64,000 nucleotides of DNA, taken from Proteobacteria bacterium DTSAM18. Its GTDB lineage: Bacteria > Myxococcota_A > UBA796 > GCA-2862545. Location: the NCBI GenBank assembly GCA_028767165.1, contig JARACJ010000002.1, forward strand, positions 310,001 through 374,000. Reading direction: 5' to 3'. The notes under the pieces are model-generated. The model made no database searches. It was not told the DNA's origin and saw only the letters and a program-made list of their open reading frames with translations. Positions 49,378 through 58,950 of this stretch are shown one piece after another. The translations under genes and the position numbers were made by a program. Each line of letters starts with the position of its first letter. Position 1 is the first letter of the stretch.

Positions 49378-50216
49378 GCGCGCTCGCGACCTACAGCCGC
49401 ATGATCAAGCTGTCCCACACCATCTTCGCCCTGCCGTTCGCCCTCGCGTCCGGCATCCTGGCCGCGCGCCAGGTCGACGTGGGCTGGGGCCAGTGGGGCC
49501 TGATCCTGCTGTGCATGGTCACCGCCCGCAGCAGCGCCATGGGCTTCAACCGCATCGTCGACCGCGACATCGACGCGGCCAACCCCCGCACCGCCGGCCG
49601 TGAGATCCCCTCGGGCCAGATCTCCGTGGGCAGTGCCTGGGCGTTCACCCTCGGCAGCGCCGCCCTGTTCGTGGTCTTCGCGGCGCTGCTGTCGCCGCTC
49701 ACCGGCTGGCTGTCGCCCATCGCGCTGGCGGTGATCTGGGGCTACAGCCTGTCCAAGCGCTTCACGGCCCTGTGCCACGTGGTCCTCGGGGTGGCGCTCG
49801 GTCTGGCGCCCACCGCCGTGTGGATCGCGCTCACGGGCACCTACGGCTGGACCCCCTTCCTGCTCAGCCTCGGCGTGGCCACCTGGGTGGCGGGCTTCGA
49901 CATCATCTACTCCTGCCAGGACGCCGACTTCGACGCCGGCGCCGGCCTGCACTCGGTGCCCTCCCGCCTCGGCGTGAAGGGTGCGCTCGTGGTCTCGGCG
50001 CTGCTGCACGTGGTCACCATCGGCGCGCTGGCCGCGATTCCCCGTGTCGAGCAGCTGCAGGGCCCGTACTGGATCGGACTCGCCGTCATCGCCGGTGTGC
50101 TGATCTACGAGCACAGCATCGTGCGGCCCACCGACCTGTCGCGGATCAACAAGGCCTTCTTCGATCTGAACGGGTACATCTCGCTGCTGTTCTTCGCGGC
50201 CGTCTGGCTGGCCTGA
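49374..50216 (+). CDS. UbiA-family prenyltransferase of the menaquinone operon
   Basis: A 280-residue membrane enzyme with about eight helices. The two Asp-rich motifs, NRIVDRDIDAANPRT and DIIYSCQDADFDAG, bind the prenyl diphosphate. It would attach the polyprenyl chain made by the first gene to the aromatic precursor of menaquinone, like MqnP. The TTG start at 49374 overlaps the deaminase stop and follows GGAGG; no ATG fits. It is the last gene of the operon; no strong terminator follows, only weak palindromes before the PilZ gene. Confidence 0.9.
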   Translation: MSALATYSRMIKLSHTIFALPFALASGILAARQVDVGWGQWGLILLCMVTARSSAMGFNRIVDRDIDAANPRTAGREIPSGQISVGSAWAFTLGSAALFVVFAALLSPLTGWLSPIALAVIWGYSLSKRFTALCHVVLGVALGLAPTAVWIALTGTYGWTPFLLSLGVATWVAGFDIIYSCQDADFDAGAGLHSVPSRLGVKGALVVSALLHVVTIGALAAIPRVEQLQGPYWIGLAVIAGVLIYEHSIVRPTDLSRINKAFFDLNGYISLLFFAAVWLA

Positions 50217-50388
50217 CATTCTCCTTGCAAGGCCTGAAACGGGCCTGACGGGCTGAAAACCCCGAGGAACTCCCCGTTGGGTGGGGTGCGTACCTGCGCG
50301 TTGCCCGCATGACCGTAAGACCGCGCCGAAGCCGATCCGATGCACAGTACGTGGGGTGCACCGGCAGCATCCCGCCGGGGATGGACGG

Positions 50389-50748
50389 ATGAACTACAGC
50401 GCGGCAAATGCCCTGTCCGATCAGAGGGTGCCCGTTCGGGTGCGGGTCACGGCGAAGAGCCACTCCAACTTCTTCACGGGTTTCGAGAGACAGGTGGCCA
50501 CCGGTGGCGTGTTCGTGGCCACGAAGGACGTGCTTCCCGTGGGGAGCCTGGTGATCCTGTCGCTGTCCATCGGTCAGGGGGCCACCGTGGTCCCGGTGGA
50601 GGGGACCGTGGCCTGGGTGCGGGAGCGGTTCATGGGACTCGGTCTGCCCACCGGCATGGGGATCCGCTTCACGAACCTGGATCCCCGTGTGGCCCTGCAG
50701 CTGCAGCGCTTCGTCGAAGGCGTGCGGGAGAGCCTGTTCTTCCCGTGA
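50389..50748 (+). CDS. PilZ-domain protein of the myxobacterial type
   Basis: A 119-residue single-domain protein. It fits the PilZ pattern of Myxococcus-type paralogues: a leading basic strand RVPVRVRVTAKS, then FFTGFERQVATGGVFVATKDVLPVGSLVILSLSI, then VEGTVAWVRE and GMGIRFTNLDP. PilZ proteins bind cyclic di-GMP; the canonical RxxxR and D/NxSxxG residues are only partly present, so binding is uncertain and this may be an orphan PilZ. The start at 50389 is chosen for its ribosome site and because upstream extensions are low quality. It lies 172 bases after the prenyltransferase gene, probably with its own promoter. Confidence 0.8.
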   Translation: MNYSAANALSDQRVPVRVRVTAKSHSNFFTGFERQVATGGVFVATKDVLPVGSLVILSLSIGQGATVVPVEGTVAWVRERFMGLGLPTGMGIRFTNLDPRVALQLQRFVEGVRESLFFP

Positions 50749-50829
50749 ATTGGTGGTGAAGCGACCCTCGGGCGGTAGGCTTTCCGTTCGAGCACATGTA
50801 TCCTCGGCGCATCTCGCTCCGGAGGATTC

Positions 50830-51999
50830 ATGCGCGCTCCCTGGTCCCTGGCCCTCGCCTTCGTCGCCGGCACGGCCGCCGCACAGGGAACACCGTCGTC
50901 CCAGGGCATGCTCGCGGATCTGCACCAGGAGCTGTCCGAGCAGGGATCCCTGCAGCTTCCCGGTGGGGTCCACGAGCTGCAGCTGCCCGACGGCACGCCG
51001 GATCTGCCGGGTCCCGAGGGCGTCTGGAACGGCACGCTCACCAACGCGAGCGACTACCCGGCCAACGTGGCCCTCATGCTCCGCCAGCCCTACGGCGGCG
51101 GCACCTGGCAGCACACCTTCTGCTCGGGCACCGTCATCCACCCCAACTGGGTGCTCACGGCGTCCCACTGCCTCGATGACGTCGATGTGGACCCGTCGGT
51201 CAACCGGCGGGCCTACGTGGGCGTGGGCCCGGACATGGATGCTGTGAGCGCGGACGATCTGTACGAGGTCGACCCCTCCACCGACTTCTACCTGCACCCC
51301 GACTACGATCTCGACGGGGAGGCCGGCGACGGCTCCGACATCGCGCTCGTGTTCGTCCCGGAGGCCATCAGGGGCGTCGAGCCCATGGTGGTCAACGACG
51401 AGGCGATCACGTCCCAGTGGGATGGCGCCCTGGCCCGTGCCGTGGGCTTCGGCGTGACCATCGACGACGCCCACGACTCCGGCCGCCAGCGCTACGCCGA
51501 TCTGTACGTGTACTCCAGCCTGTACGCCAACACCGACATGGTGGCCCTGTACAACGGCACCTTCTCCGGCGGATGGCCCCAGTTCGACTCCATCTCCAAC
51601 CTGTGCAGCGGCGACTCCGGCGGCACCAGCCTCCTCGAGACCGAGTCCGGCCCCGTGGTGTTCGGCGTGAACGCGGTCGTCTCGCCGTCCTGTGCGGACG
51701 GCCTGTCGGGCGTCACACGCACCGACCTGTACATCGACTGGATCCAGGAGCACGTGCCCGACGTCCGCACCTCCTTCTCGGACGCCCCTCCGCTGCCCTT
51801 CGGCGGCTTCGGGGAGCAGTACTACTCCATCGAGCAGAGCGAGGAGGGGGCCCTCGCGATCCCCGATCTCGGCGCGCCCCTCAGCCCCACCGAAGCCGGC
51901 ATGCGTGCGCTGTTCAGCTGCTCCACCGCGGGCGGAGCAGGGGCCGGCTGGAGCCTGGCGCTGCTCGGGCTCGTGGGATGGCGTCGCCGCCGCAGTTGA
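50830..51999 (+). CDS. Trypsin-like secreted serine protease with MYXO-CTERM sorting tail
   Basis: A 389-residue exported protease. A signal peptide ends at AAAQG (about residue 19). The trypsin fold has the triad His113 (LTASHC), Asp170 (DGSDIALV) and Ser263 (GDSGG), with disulfide cysteines around them. The C-terminus has the sorting motif CSTAGGAGAG followed by the hydrophobic WSLALLGLVGW and RRRR, the MYXO-CTERM signal handled by myxosortase, which points to surface attachment and to a Myxococcota host. GGAGG precedes the start. A hairpin terminator follows. Confidence 0.93.
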   Translation: MRAPWSLALAFVAGTAAAQGTPSSQGMLADLHQELSEQGSLQLPGGVHELQLPDGTPDLPGPEGVWNGTLTNASDYPANVALMLRQPYGGGTWQHTFCSGTVIHPNWVLTASHCLDDVDVDPSVNRRAYVGVGPDMDAVSADDLYEVDPSTDFYLHPDYDLDGEAGDGSDIALVFVPEAIRGVEPMVVNDEAITSQWDGALARAVGFGVTIDDAHDSGRQRYADLYVYSSLYANTDMVALYNGTFSGGWPQFDSISNLCSGDSGGTSLLETESGPVVFGVNAVVSPSCADGLSGVTRTDLYIDWIQEHVPDVRTSFSDAPPLPFGGFGEQYYSIEQSEEGALAIPDLGAPLSPTEAGMRALFSCSTAGGAGAGWSLALLGLVGWRRRRS

Positions 52000-52019
52000 T
52001 CCGCGGTCGCTGGATGCAT

Positions 52020-52053
52020 CGAGCCCCCACCGGGATGTCCGGGCGGGGGCTCG
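52020..52053. terminator. Convergent terminator hairpin
   Basis: CGAGCCCCC (52020-52028) pairs perfectly with GGGGGCTCG (52045-52053), with additional partial pairing inside the loop. It lies 20 bases after the protease stop and just before the end of the minus-strand kinase gene, so it can act in both directions. A weak T-containing run follows. Confidence 0.7.
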
Positions 52054-52068
52054 TGTCGTGTGGGGACC

Positions 52069-55000
52069 TCAGGCGGAGGGCGTCTCGTCCGGCAGGGGCG
52101 TGAGGGTGATCTCCTTGGCGTTCAGCAGGCGGTAGCCCGGGCGTCTCAGCCAGCTCTGTCGGAGGTCGTCGGGCAGCTCCGAGGCCAGGTTGTCCATCAG
52201 CTCCCGGGCCAGCGTGTGGTGGGTCTTGCGGGCTTCGCCGGTGCTCAGGGCGGTGAGCAGCAGACGCGCGGCGAGCTCCACCAGTGGGAAGGAGCGGATG
52301 TTCTTGTGCTGCACCAGGTAGCGCACCTCGTGGGAGGCCATGTCGGTCTGGCCACTGGCGGCGGCCGCGGCCGCGCAGGCCAGGCGCACCTGGAGCATGC
52401 GGGGGGTCTGCAGGCCCGGACAGGCCGCGTAGGCGGCGTGCAGCAGGATGTGGGCCTTGTCCGGGTGGGAGGGGAAGATGGCCCGGGCCAGCAGCGCCTG
52501 GATCTGGGGCATGTACTCCTCGGTGTCGCGCTGGGATGCGAGGACGAGGGCCTTGGCGCCCCAGTGACGGGCTGCCGCCAGATCGGCGTGGATGAGGCTG
52601 AGCTGGATGAGCGCGGTGGCGGCACCGAGGGACGCCTGGAGCAGGCCGATCTCCTGGGCCATGTAGAAGGCCTTGAGGAGGTCGTCCTGGGCGTCCTCGA
52701 AGCGGCCGAGGTGCAGCAGGACGTAGCCGCGGGTGCGACGGGCGTTGCCGATGCCCACCCGGTAGCCGAGCTCCTCGGCGGCGCGGACGGCCTGATCGGC
52801 GGCCTCCTTGGCCTCGTTCAGGTGACCGAGCCAGATCATGAGCTCGGCGAGGTTGGCCAGCGCGTTGACCCGGGGGTGCTTCATGCGAAGCTCCTCGAAC
52901 AGCGCGATGGCCTCCTTCAGACCCCGGGTGGCGCTGGCGAGCTGGCCGCGCGTGGCCTGGGCGGTGGCGAGGGTGCTCAGGAGCTGTGCGCGCTCGGTGG
53001 CGAGCTGGGGCCCCTGGGTGACGAGGAGTCCCTGGTTGGCCAGGGCCTCGCACTTCTCGATGTCGCCCACCAGCCAGGCATGGGTGGCGAGGGCGCGCAG
53101 GGCGTCGGCGACCCCCTGGCGGAAGTGCAGCCTGCGGGCCATGCGCAGGGCGGCGTCTGCCAGGCGCTCGGAGCCGTCGGCGTCGCCCTGGAGCTGCCGG
53201 ATGCGCGCGAGACGCACCTGGGCCGTGACGAGGGTCTGGTCGGCCTGCTGGGCCATGGACAGGTCGATCAGCTCGGTGAGGACCCGCGCGGCTTCGCTCC
53301 ACTCCGCGCGGTTGGAGAGCACCTGGGCCCGCACGAGCAGCAGCGACAGCCGCAGGCTGGTCCACTGGGTGGGTTCCATCAGCGGCTGGGCGGACAGCTC
53401 GAGGTCGACCGCGCGCTCGCACAGGCTCGCGGCCTCCTCGTGCAGGCCACGCTGGGTGAGGTGGCGGGCCGCGCCCACGAGGAGCTGGTAGGCCTTGGCG
53501 GCGTCGCCGGCCTGTCGGTAGTGCTCGCCCACGACCTCCATGGACTCCGGATCGAGGCCCGTGCTCTCCTCGAGCAGCTCGGCGATGCGTCGGTGGAGCT
53601 GGCGGCGGTCGGCGCGGGGGACCCGGGCGTGGACGAGCTCGGCGAGCTTGCGGTGCACGATGTGGAAGGCCCTCTCGTCGCGGGCGGGCTGCTCGGCGAT
53701 GAGCCCGGCACGGATGAGCTGGTCGACCGCATCGATGACGTCTTCCTCGTGCTCGTCGACGATGTCGATCAGCGTGTCGAGGTCGAGGTCGTCCGGTGAG
53801 GTGCTCAGGGCCTGCAGGATGCGGGTCTGAAGCTGGGGCAGGCCCTCGAGGCGGCGCCGCAGCATCTGGCGGATGCCGGGGGGGATCTCGAGCTTGCCCT
53901 CGGCGAGCTCACCCGGATCGAGGGTGAGCTGCCAGCCGTGGTCGGAGGCCTTGATGATGCCCTGGGCGATGAGGGACCGGAGGAACTCGGTGGCGAAGAA
54001 GGGGTTGCCCTCCGTTTCGCGGTACAGGCGGGCCGACAGGCGCTCCGCGGCGGCGCCCTCGCCCACGAGGTCGGCGACCATCACGCCGAGCTCGACACGG
54101 GTGAGCGGCCGGAGGAACAGCCCGGTGTGCTCCTGTGCCGCCAGCTCGGCATCGCCGGTGTGGCTGCCCTGGCGGACGGTCTCCACCAGCAGGAAGGGCC
54201 GATGCTCGCCGCCACTGCCGAGCTGCCGGACGAGGTAGCGGAACAGGTGCAGCTCGCGGGGGGAGGCCTCGTGGACGTCGTCGAGGAGCAGCACGCGGGG
54301 CCTGTGCTCCAGCACGCGGCGGAACGCCTCGCTGACGACGTCGTACAGCGCGAAGCGGGCGTCACCGGGCAGGGACTGCCGGCCCGTGATGGACTCCAGC
54401 AGGCCGCCGAGATCGCTGCGCTCCTGCTCGGGAAGCTCCTCGAGGAGCTCCTTGGCGAGCCGCTGGGTGACCGAGTACACCGGCATGTCGTCGCGGAACG
54501 CGTGCATGTGCACCGGCACGCCGAGGTTCTGGGCGTTGCGGCGGACCTCCTCGAGCATGCGCGAGCGACCGGAGCCGTCCGGGCCGATCACCCGCAGCAG
54601 CGCGCCACGACCGGCGGTGAGGCCCGCGAGGGCGTCGGTGAGGGTGGTGAGGTTGTCGTCGTCGCCGAGGAGGGGCGGCTCCCAGTGGGTGCCGGAGGGA
54701 TTGGACGTGTCGTCGACCGCCTCGAGCCGGTACAGGATCTCCCGGGCGGACTGGAAGCGGTCCTTGGGGGCCTTGGACAGCAGCTGCGCGCAGATGGCGT
54801 CGAGGTGGGGCGGCACGCCCGGCTTGACCGCGGAGGCACGGGGGGCGGGCTTGTCGCGGTGCTGCTGCAGGTAGCCGGCCATGTTCTTGGCCACGAAGGG
54901 CCGCTTGCCCGTGAGCATCGCGAACAGGATGACGCCGAGGCTGTACAGGTCGGAGCGGTGGTCGATGGGCTGGCCGGAGATGTGCTCCGGGCTGCTGTAG

Positions 55001-55617
55001 GCCCAGGTGCCCACCAGGGTGGTCGATAGCTGGGGGTCGACGCGGACATCGAGGTTCTTCACGATGCCGAAGTCGGTGAGCTTGCACACGCCGTCCTTGG
55101 TCAGGAGCACGTTGGACGGCTTGAGGTCGCGGTGGACGAGGCCGGCCTGGTGGATCACCGCCAGGGCTCGGCACAGGTCGATGAGGATCTCCTCGCAGCG
55201 CTGGAACCGGTCGGCGTCGTCCCAGTGGCGGAAGGAGCGCACGACGGTGTGCAGATCGGGACCGTCGACGAACTCCATGGCGATGTAGGGGTGGCCGTGC
55301 AGCTCGCCCCAGGTGTCGACCCGGATGACGTTGGGGTGGGAGAGCCGGTACAGGGCGTGGAATTCGCGGCGGAAGCGCGTGAGCCCGGTGCGCAGGCGGT
55401 TGCGGCGCAGGACCTTGAGCGCCACGGGCCGGTCGCTCGGATCGGTGGCGAGCAGCACGTGGGCCATGCCGCCCGAGCCGATCTTGCGGACGAAGCGGAA
55501 GGGGCCGATCTGCTCGCCCTTCTTGAGGATGTGGTCGCCTACCTGGATGGCATCGCTGGGCGGTTCGGTCGAGGGACGGCCTAGGGAGGAAGGCCTGGGT
55601 GTCCGGGTGTTCGCCAT
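52069..55617 (-). CDS. Ser/Thr protein kinase-AAA ATPase-TPR protein (kinase 1)
   Basis: A 1182-residue cytoplasmic signalling protein. The kinase domain (about 38-300) has GSGGMAHV (47-54), Lys68, HRDLKPSN (162-169), DFG (182-184) and SPEH, so it looks active. A P-loop-type module follows with GPDGSGRSR (345-353), where the Walker A lysine is Arg, and Walker B LLLDDVHEAS; then a long TPR region to the C-terminus. It resembles the adenylate-cyclase/kinase-type multidomain regulators common in Myxococcota. The start at 55617 follows GAGG. The gene is 19 bases downstream of kinase 2 on the same strand, and kinases 1-3 share the same architecture. Confidence 0.9.
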   Translation of the reverse strand: MANTRTPRPSSLGRPSTEPPSDAIQVGDHILKKGEQIGPFRFVRKIGSGGMAHVLLATDPSDRPVALKVLRRNRLRTGLTRFRREFHALYRLSHPNVIRVDTWGELHGHPYIAMEFVDGPDLHTVVRSFRHWDDADRFQRCEEILIDLCRALAVIHQAGLVHRDLKPSNVLLTKDGVCKLTDFGIVKNLDVRVDPQLSTTLVGTWAYSSPEHISGQPIDHRSDLYSLGVILFAMLTGKRPFVAKNMAGYLQQHRDKPAPRASAVKPGVPPHLDAICAQLLSKAPKDRFQSAREILYRLEAVDDTSNPSGTHWEPPLLGDDDNLTTLTDALAGLTAGRGALLRVIGPDGSGRSRMLEEVRRNAQNLGVPVHMHAFRDDMPVYSVTQRLAKELLEELPEQERSDLGGLLESITGRQSLPGDARFALYDVVSEAFRRVLEHRPRVLLLDDVHEASPRELHLFRYLVRQLGSGGEHRPFLLVETVRQGSHTGDAELAAQEHTGLFLRPLTRVELGVMVADLVGEGAAAERLSARLYRETEGNPFFATEFLRSLIAQGIIKASDHGWQLTLDPGELAEGKLEIPPGIRQMLRRRLEGLPQLQTRILQALSTSPDDLDLDTLIDIVDEHEEDVIDAVDQLIRAGLIAEQPARDERAFHIVHRKLAELVHARVPRADRRQLHRRIAELLEESTGLDPESMEVVGEHYRQAGDAAKAYQLLVGAARHLTQRGLHEEAASLCERAVDLELSAQPLMEPTQWTSLRLSLLLVRAQVLSNRAEWSEAARVLTELIDLSMAQQADQTLVTAQVRLARIRQLQGDADGSERLADAALRMARRLHFRQGVADALRALATHAWLVGDIEKCEALANQGLLVTQGPQLATERAQLLSTLATAQATRGQLASATRGLKEAIALFEELRMKHPRVNALANLAELMIWLGHLNEAKEAADQAVRAAEELGYRVGIGNARRTRGYVLLHLGRFEDAQDDLLKAFYMAQEIGLLQASLGAATALIQLSLIHADLAAARHWGAKALVLASQRDTEEYMPQIQALLARAIFPSHPDKAHILLHAAYAACPGLQTPRMLQVRLACAAAAAASGQTDMASHEVRYLVQHKNIRSFPLVELAARLLLTALSTGEARKTHHTLARELMDNLASELPDDLRQSWLRRPGYRLLNAKEITLTPLPDETPSA

Positions 55618-55636
55618 GAAGATGCCTCGGGGAGCG

Positions 55637-58600
55637 CTACCGTCGTGCCGTGGCCACGGGACCCTTCAGGAAGGCGAGCCGGGCCCTGGGGGTCATGTCG
55701 TCTGCAAGCTGCGCAATGAGGGCGTCCAGCTCATCGCCGGACCCCGCCGTGTCGGCTCGGTAGCATAGCAGAGCGTGGGACAGTCCGATACCGCGGGCGA
55801 CCGTCAGATCCATCATCTGCGGCACCTTGGCCAGCAGTTCCCGGGCCCGGGCCGGCTCGCCGAGCAGCAGCCACGCCTCGCACACGTCGAACAGGGCGTT
55901 GACCGCGGAGGCGGACCAGTATGCCTGGGACTCCTCGTCGAACGCTGCGATGAGCCGGCGTGCCTCGGCCGGATCGGTCGGGGCGGACAGACGTGCGGCC
56001 AGGGCGAGGGCCTGCGCCTTGGGGGCGTGCAGCGGCCGCCTGGGGAAGCTGGCCTTCTCCAGGAGCGCGGGCACCGCCTTGGGCGGACGGTCGAGTGCAC
56101 ACAGCACCCGGGTGGCGCGGAACAGGCCTTCCCAGTGGTGTGCCGGGCGGGCACGGCCGTAGAGCAGGGCCTGCCGTGCGTGCTCGCGGGCCTCGTCGCG
56201 GCGGCCGAGCTGGTAGCGGATCTGGGCGCTCATCGCGAGACCGAGGGGCAGGCGTTCGCCCATCTGCTGGGCACGGAGCAGATCGAGGAGGACGTCGGCA
56301 CGGTGCAGGCCGGTGTCGAACTGGCCGCTGATGAGGCTCAGCTCCACGAGGCGGGTGAGGATGCCGGCGCGCACCTGGACGTCGCCGCTGGAGGCCAGCA
56401 GCTCCTCGGCCCGGTCGAGCTCCTTCAGGGCCCGGTCGAGCTGTTGCCGCACACCGTGGACGTGGGCCAGTCCGCGGCGGGCCCGGGCCTCGTCCTCCAC
56501 CGAGCCGCGGCGGATGGCGGCATCGAGGGCGGTTCGGAACCAGGCACCCGCTTCGTCGAGCTGTCCGCGCTGCAGGTGGATGTCGGCCATGGCGCGGGCG
56601 GCGGGGCCGAGGTTGCGGCTGGTGGGCTCGGCCAGCTCGATGGCGGCCTGCAGGTGGGGCAGCGCCGCGTCGAAGGCGCCGAGACGGTAGTGGCCCCGGC
56701 CGAGGGCCGTGTGCAGCGCTTCGAGTTCACGCGAGCTGGAGGTGTCGCTGCACAGTGCGAGGGCCTGATCGAGCTCGCGGACGGCGTCGGACCACTTGCC
56801 CATGGCGAGCAGGGCCGCGCCGGCCATCCGGGCCCGCTGCTGCTGCATGTCGCGCAGGGTCTGGGGGTCGACACTTCGGGGGAGGTGGGGCTCGATCTGC
56901 CGTGCGCGCTCGGTGGCGGTCAGCACGATGTGGTGGCGGCGGGCCCGGGTGGCCTGCTTGGCGGCCTTGAGGAACAGCGGAAGGGCCTCGCGGAGCTCGC
57001 CGGCGTGCTGCAGGTGGTGGGCGATCTCCAGGGCGGCACCCCGGCCCCTTCGCTCCCCCTGCAGCGCCCGGGCCAGGGCGAGGTGGCGGTCCCGTCGTTG
57101 GGAGACCGCCATGCGGTCCTTGAGCAGCGTGCCCATGCCCGGGTGGCAGAACTGCAGGTACACGCCCTCCTCGGTGTGCCGCGTGGTGATCAGCTGCGAG
57201 CCGAGCAGGGCATCGAGGGCGCCGGGGGTGCGCGCCGGCCGGGAGCTCGCTGTGCCGAGGAGCGCGGGGGTGGTGGGGTCGTCGCGCAGGGCGATGAACT
57301 GCAGCAGCTCGAGGTGGATGTCGTCGAGGTGGCGGATGTCGTCGCCGAGCCGCTCCCGGACGGCTTCCGGGATCGGCAGGGGCAGGTCGCGGAAGTCGGT
57401 GAGGGGCCGGGTGTGGCGGAGACGGTTGCCCTCCTGCCGAAGCCAGCCCTCGTCGATCAGGGCGTCGAGCTGCTCCACGACGGAGCCGGGCCAGTTGTTC
57501 GGGTAGGCCGACAGCCTGCGGCCGAGGACGCTCGCGACGGGCCCCATCAGGCCCTGGGCGCGCAGCAGGCTCGTGGTGTGGCCGGCGTCGAGGGGCTGCA
57601 GGAGGAAGGTCTCCGCGAAGGCGAGCTCGGCGGGGATGTGATCGGGCGTGGAGCCGAACAGGATGCCCAGGGGACGTTCGTGGTCGGGCTCGGTGAACAC
57701 CGGGTCGAGGGCGTCCCAGACCTCCGGCGGGATGCGGGAGACGTCTTCGAGCAGCACGAGGTCGGGCGGTGTGGTGCGCGGGCCCTCGGTGGTGTGCCAC
57801 AGCACCTCGTCGCCCTGCAGGGTGGGGTGCCCGACGGTGAGTCCCTGTTCCCGGGCCATGGCCCGTGCCCGCTGGAGCAGGCGTGGCCGACCGGAGTCGG
57901 GCGGTCCGAGGATGCCGGCGGTGAAGCTGACGCCCCGTCTCAGCTGATCGAGGTAGCGTGCGAGGTGGCCGAGGAGCTCGTCGCGTCCGTGCAGCTCGAT
58001 GGGCTCGGCCTCCTCGTGGCCGAGGGCGAAGCGTGCCGCGGAGGCGGTGGGGTAGCGGCGCCCGGGGTGCTTGTTGAGCAGGCGCATGCACACGCGCTCG
58101 AGCTGGGCCGGCACGTCGGCGTGGAGCTCGTGGGGGGGCGTGGGCCGGTGGGTGAGGTGACGGGCGAGGTAGCCCGCCACGGAGTCGGCCTCGATGGGTT
58201 TCTCGAGGGTGAGCATCGTGTACAGCAGGGCCCCGAGGCCGTACAGATCCGCCCGGTGGTCGACCGGATCGCCGCTGATGAGCTCGGGTGCCATGTACGC
58301 GATGGTGCCCACGAGGCGGCCGGCCATGGTGATGGTGCTCGTGGCGTCGGTGGGCTTCACCACGCCGAAGTCGCTGATCTTGGGGGTGAGATCCGCGGTG
58401 AGGAGCACGTTGGAGGGCTTGAGGTCCCGGTGGATGAGGCCGTGGGCGTGGATGGCCTGCAGGCCGTCGCACAGACCGAGGAAGATGCGCTCGACGATGT
58501 CGAAGCGGTCGGGTGGGGGGTCCGACCGCCACTGCTCGAGGAGCTGCTGCAGGTCGACGCCGTCGACGTACTCCATGCCCAGCCAGGGCATGCCGTCGGT

Positions 58601-58855
58601 CTCGCCCTTGTCGATCACCTTGACCACGTTGGGGTGCGACAGGCTCGCCACCGCGCGGAACTCCCGCCGGAAGCGGGACAGATCCTCCTCGAGGTGGTGG
58701 CCCGGCTCCATCACCTTGATCGCCAGCCGGTCGCCGCGGGGATCGGACGCCAGGTACACGGTGGCCATGCCGCCGGAGCCGAGGCGGCGGATCAGGGTGT
58801 ACGGACCGAGACGATGTCCTGCAGGCAGGGAGTCGCTGTGCGGGGGAAAGGACAT
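55637..58855 (-). CDS. Ser/Thr protein kinase-AAA ATPase-TPR protein (kinase 2)
   Basis: A 1072-residue paralogue of kinases 1 and 3. The kinase domain has GSGGMATV (26-33), Lys47, HRDLKPSN (142-149), DFG (162-164) and APEL. Its P-loop region is the most degenerate of the three: GPPDSGRPR where GxxxxGKS is expected, though a Walker B-like LVLLEDVSRI remains. TPR repeats fill the last 400 residues. The start at 58855 gives a normal N-terminus and is preceded by a GGAAAG-like site. It is flanked by kinase 1 (19 bases) and kinase 3 (95 bases). Confidence 0.9.
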   Translation of the reverse strand: MSFPPHSDSLPAGHRLGPYTLIRRLGSGGMATVYLASDPRGDRLAIKVMEPGHHLEEDLSRFRREFRAVASLSHPNVVKVIDKGETDGMPWLGMEYVDGVDLQQLLEQWRSDPPPDRFDIVERIFLGLCDGLQAIHAHGLIHRDLKPSNVLLTADLTPKISDFGVVKPTDATSTITMAGRLVGTIAYMAPELISGDPVDHRADLYGLGALLYTMLTLEKPIEADSVAGYLARHLTHRPTPPHELHADVPAQLERVCMRLLNKHPGRRYPTASAARFALGHEEAEPIELHGRDELLGHLARYLDQLRRGVSFTAGILGPPDSGRPRLLQRARAMAREQGLTVGHPTLQGDEVLWHTTEGPRTTPPDLVLLEDVSRIPPEVWDALDPVFTEPDHERPLGILFGSTPDHIPAELAFAETFLLQPLDAGHTTSLLRAQGLMGPVASVLGRRLSAYPNNWPGSVVEQLDALIDEGWLRQEGNRLRHTRPLTDFRDLPLPIPEAVRERLGDDIRHLDDIHLELLQFIALRDDPTTPALLGTASSRPARTPGALDALLGSQLITTRHTEEGVYLQFCHPGMGTLLKDRMAVSQRRDRHLALARALQGERRGRGAALEIAHHLQHAGELREALPLFLKAAKQATRARRHHIVLTATERARQIEPHLPRSVDPQTLRDMQQQRARMAGAALLAMGKWSDAVRELDQALALCSDTSSSRELEALHTALGRGHYRLGAFDAALPHLQAAIELAEPTSRNLGPAARAMADIHLQRGQLDEAGAWFRTALDAAIRRGSVEDEARARRGLAHVHGVRQQLDRALKELDRAEELLASSGDVQVRAGILTRLVELSLISGQFDTGLHRADVLLDLLRAQQMGERLPLGLAMSAQIRYQLGRRDEAREHARQALLYGRARPAHHWEGLFRATRVLCALDRPPKAVPALLEKASFPRRPLHAPKAQALALAARLSAPTDPAEARRLIAAFDEESQAYWSASAVNALFDVCEAWLLLGEPARARELLAKVPQMMDLTVARGIGLSHALLCYRADTAGSGDELDALIAQLADDMTPRARLAFLKGPVATARR

Positions 58856-58950
58856 GTGCACAGCGTAACCCCAGGTTCCTCCGTTCCGCTCACGTTTGGT
58901 GGCGCACGGGGACGGCGACCGCCGAAGCCGGGCGCGCGGCTCGGCGGAAG

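Noticed and set aside
50217-50388. Terminator after the menaquinone operon
   Set aside because: Only a 5-bp stem (AGGCC/GGCCT at 50230-50246) without a T-run is present, too weak to call.
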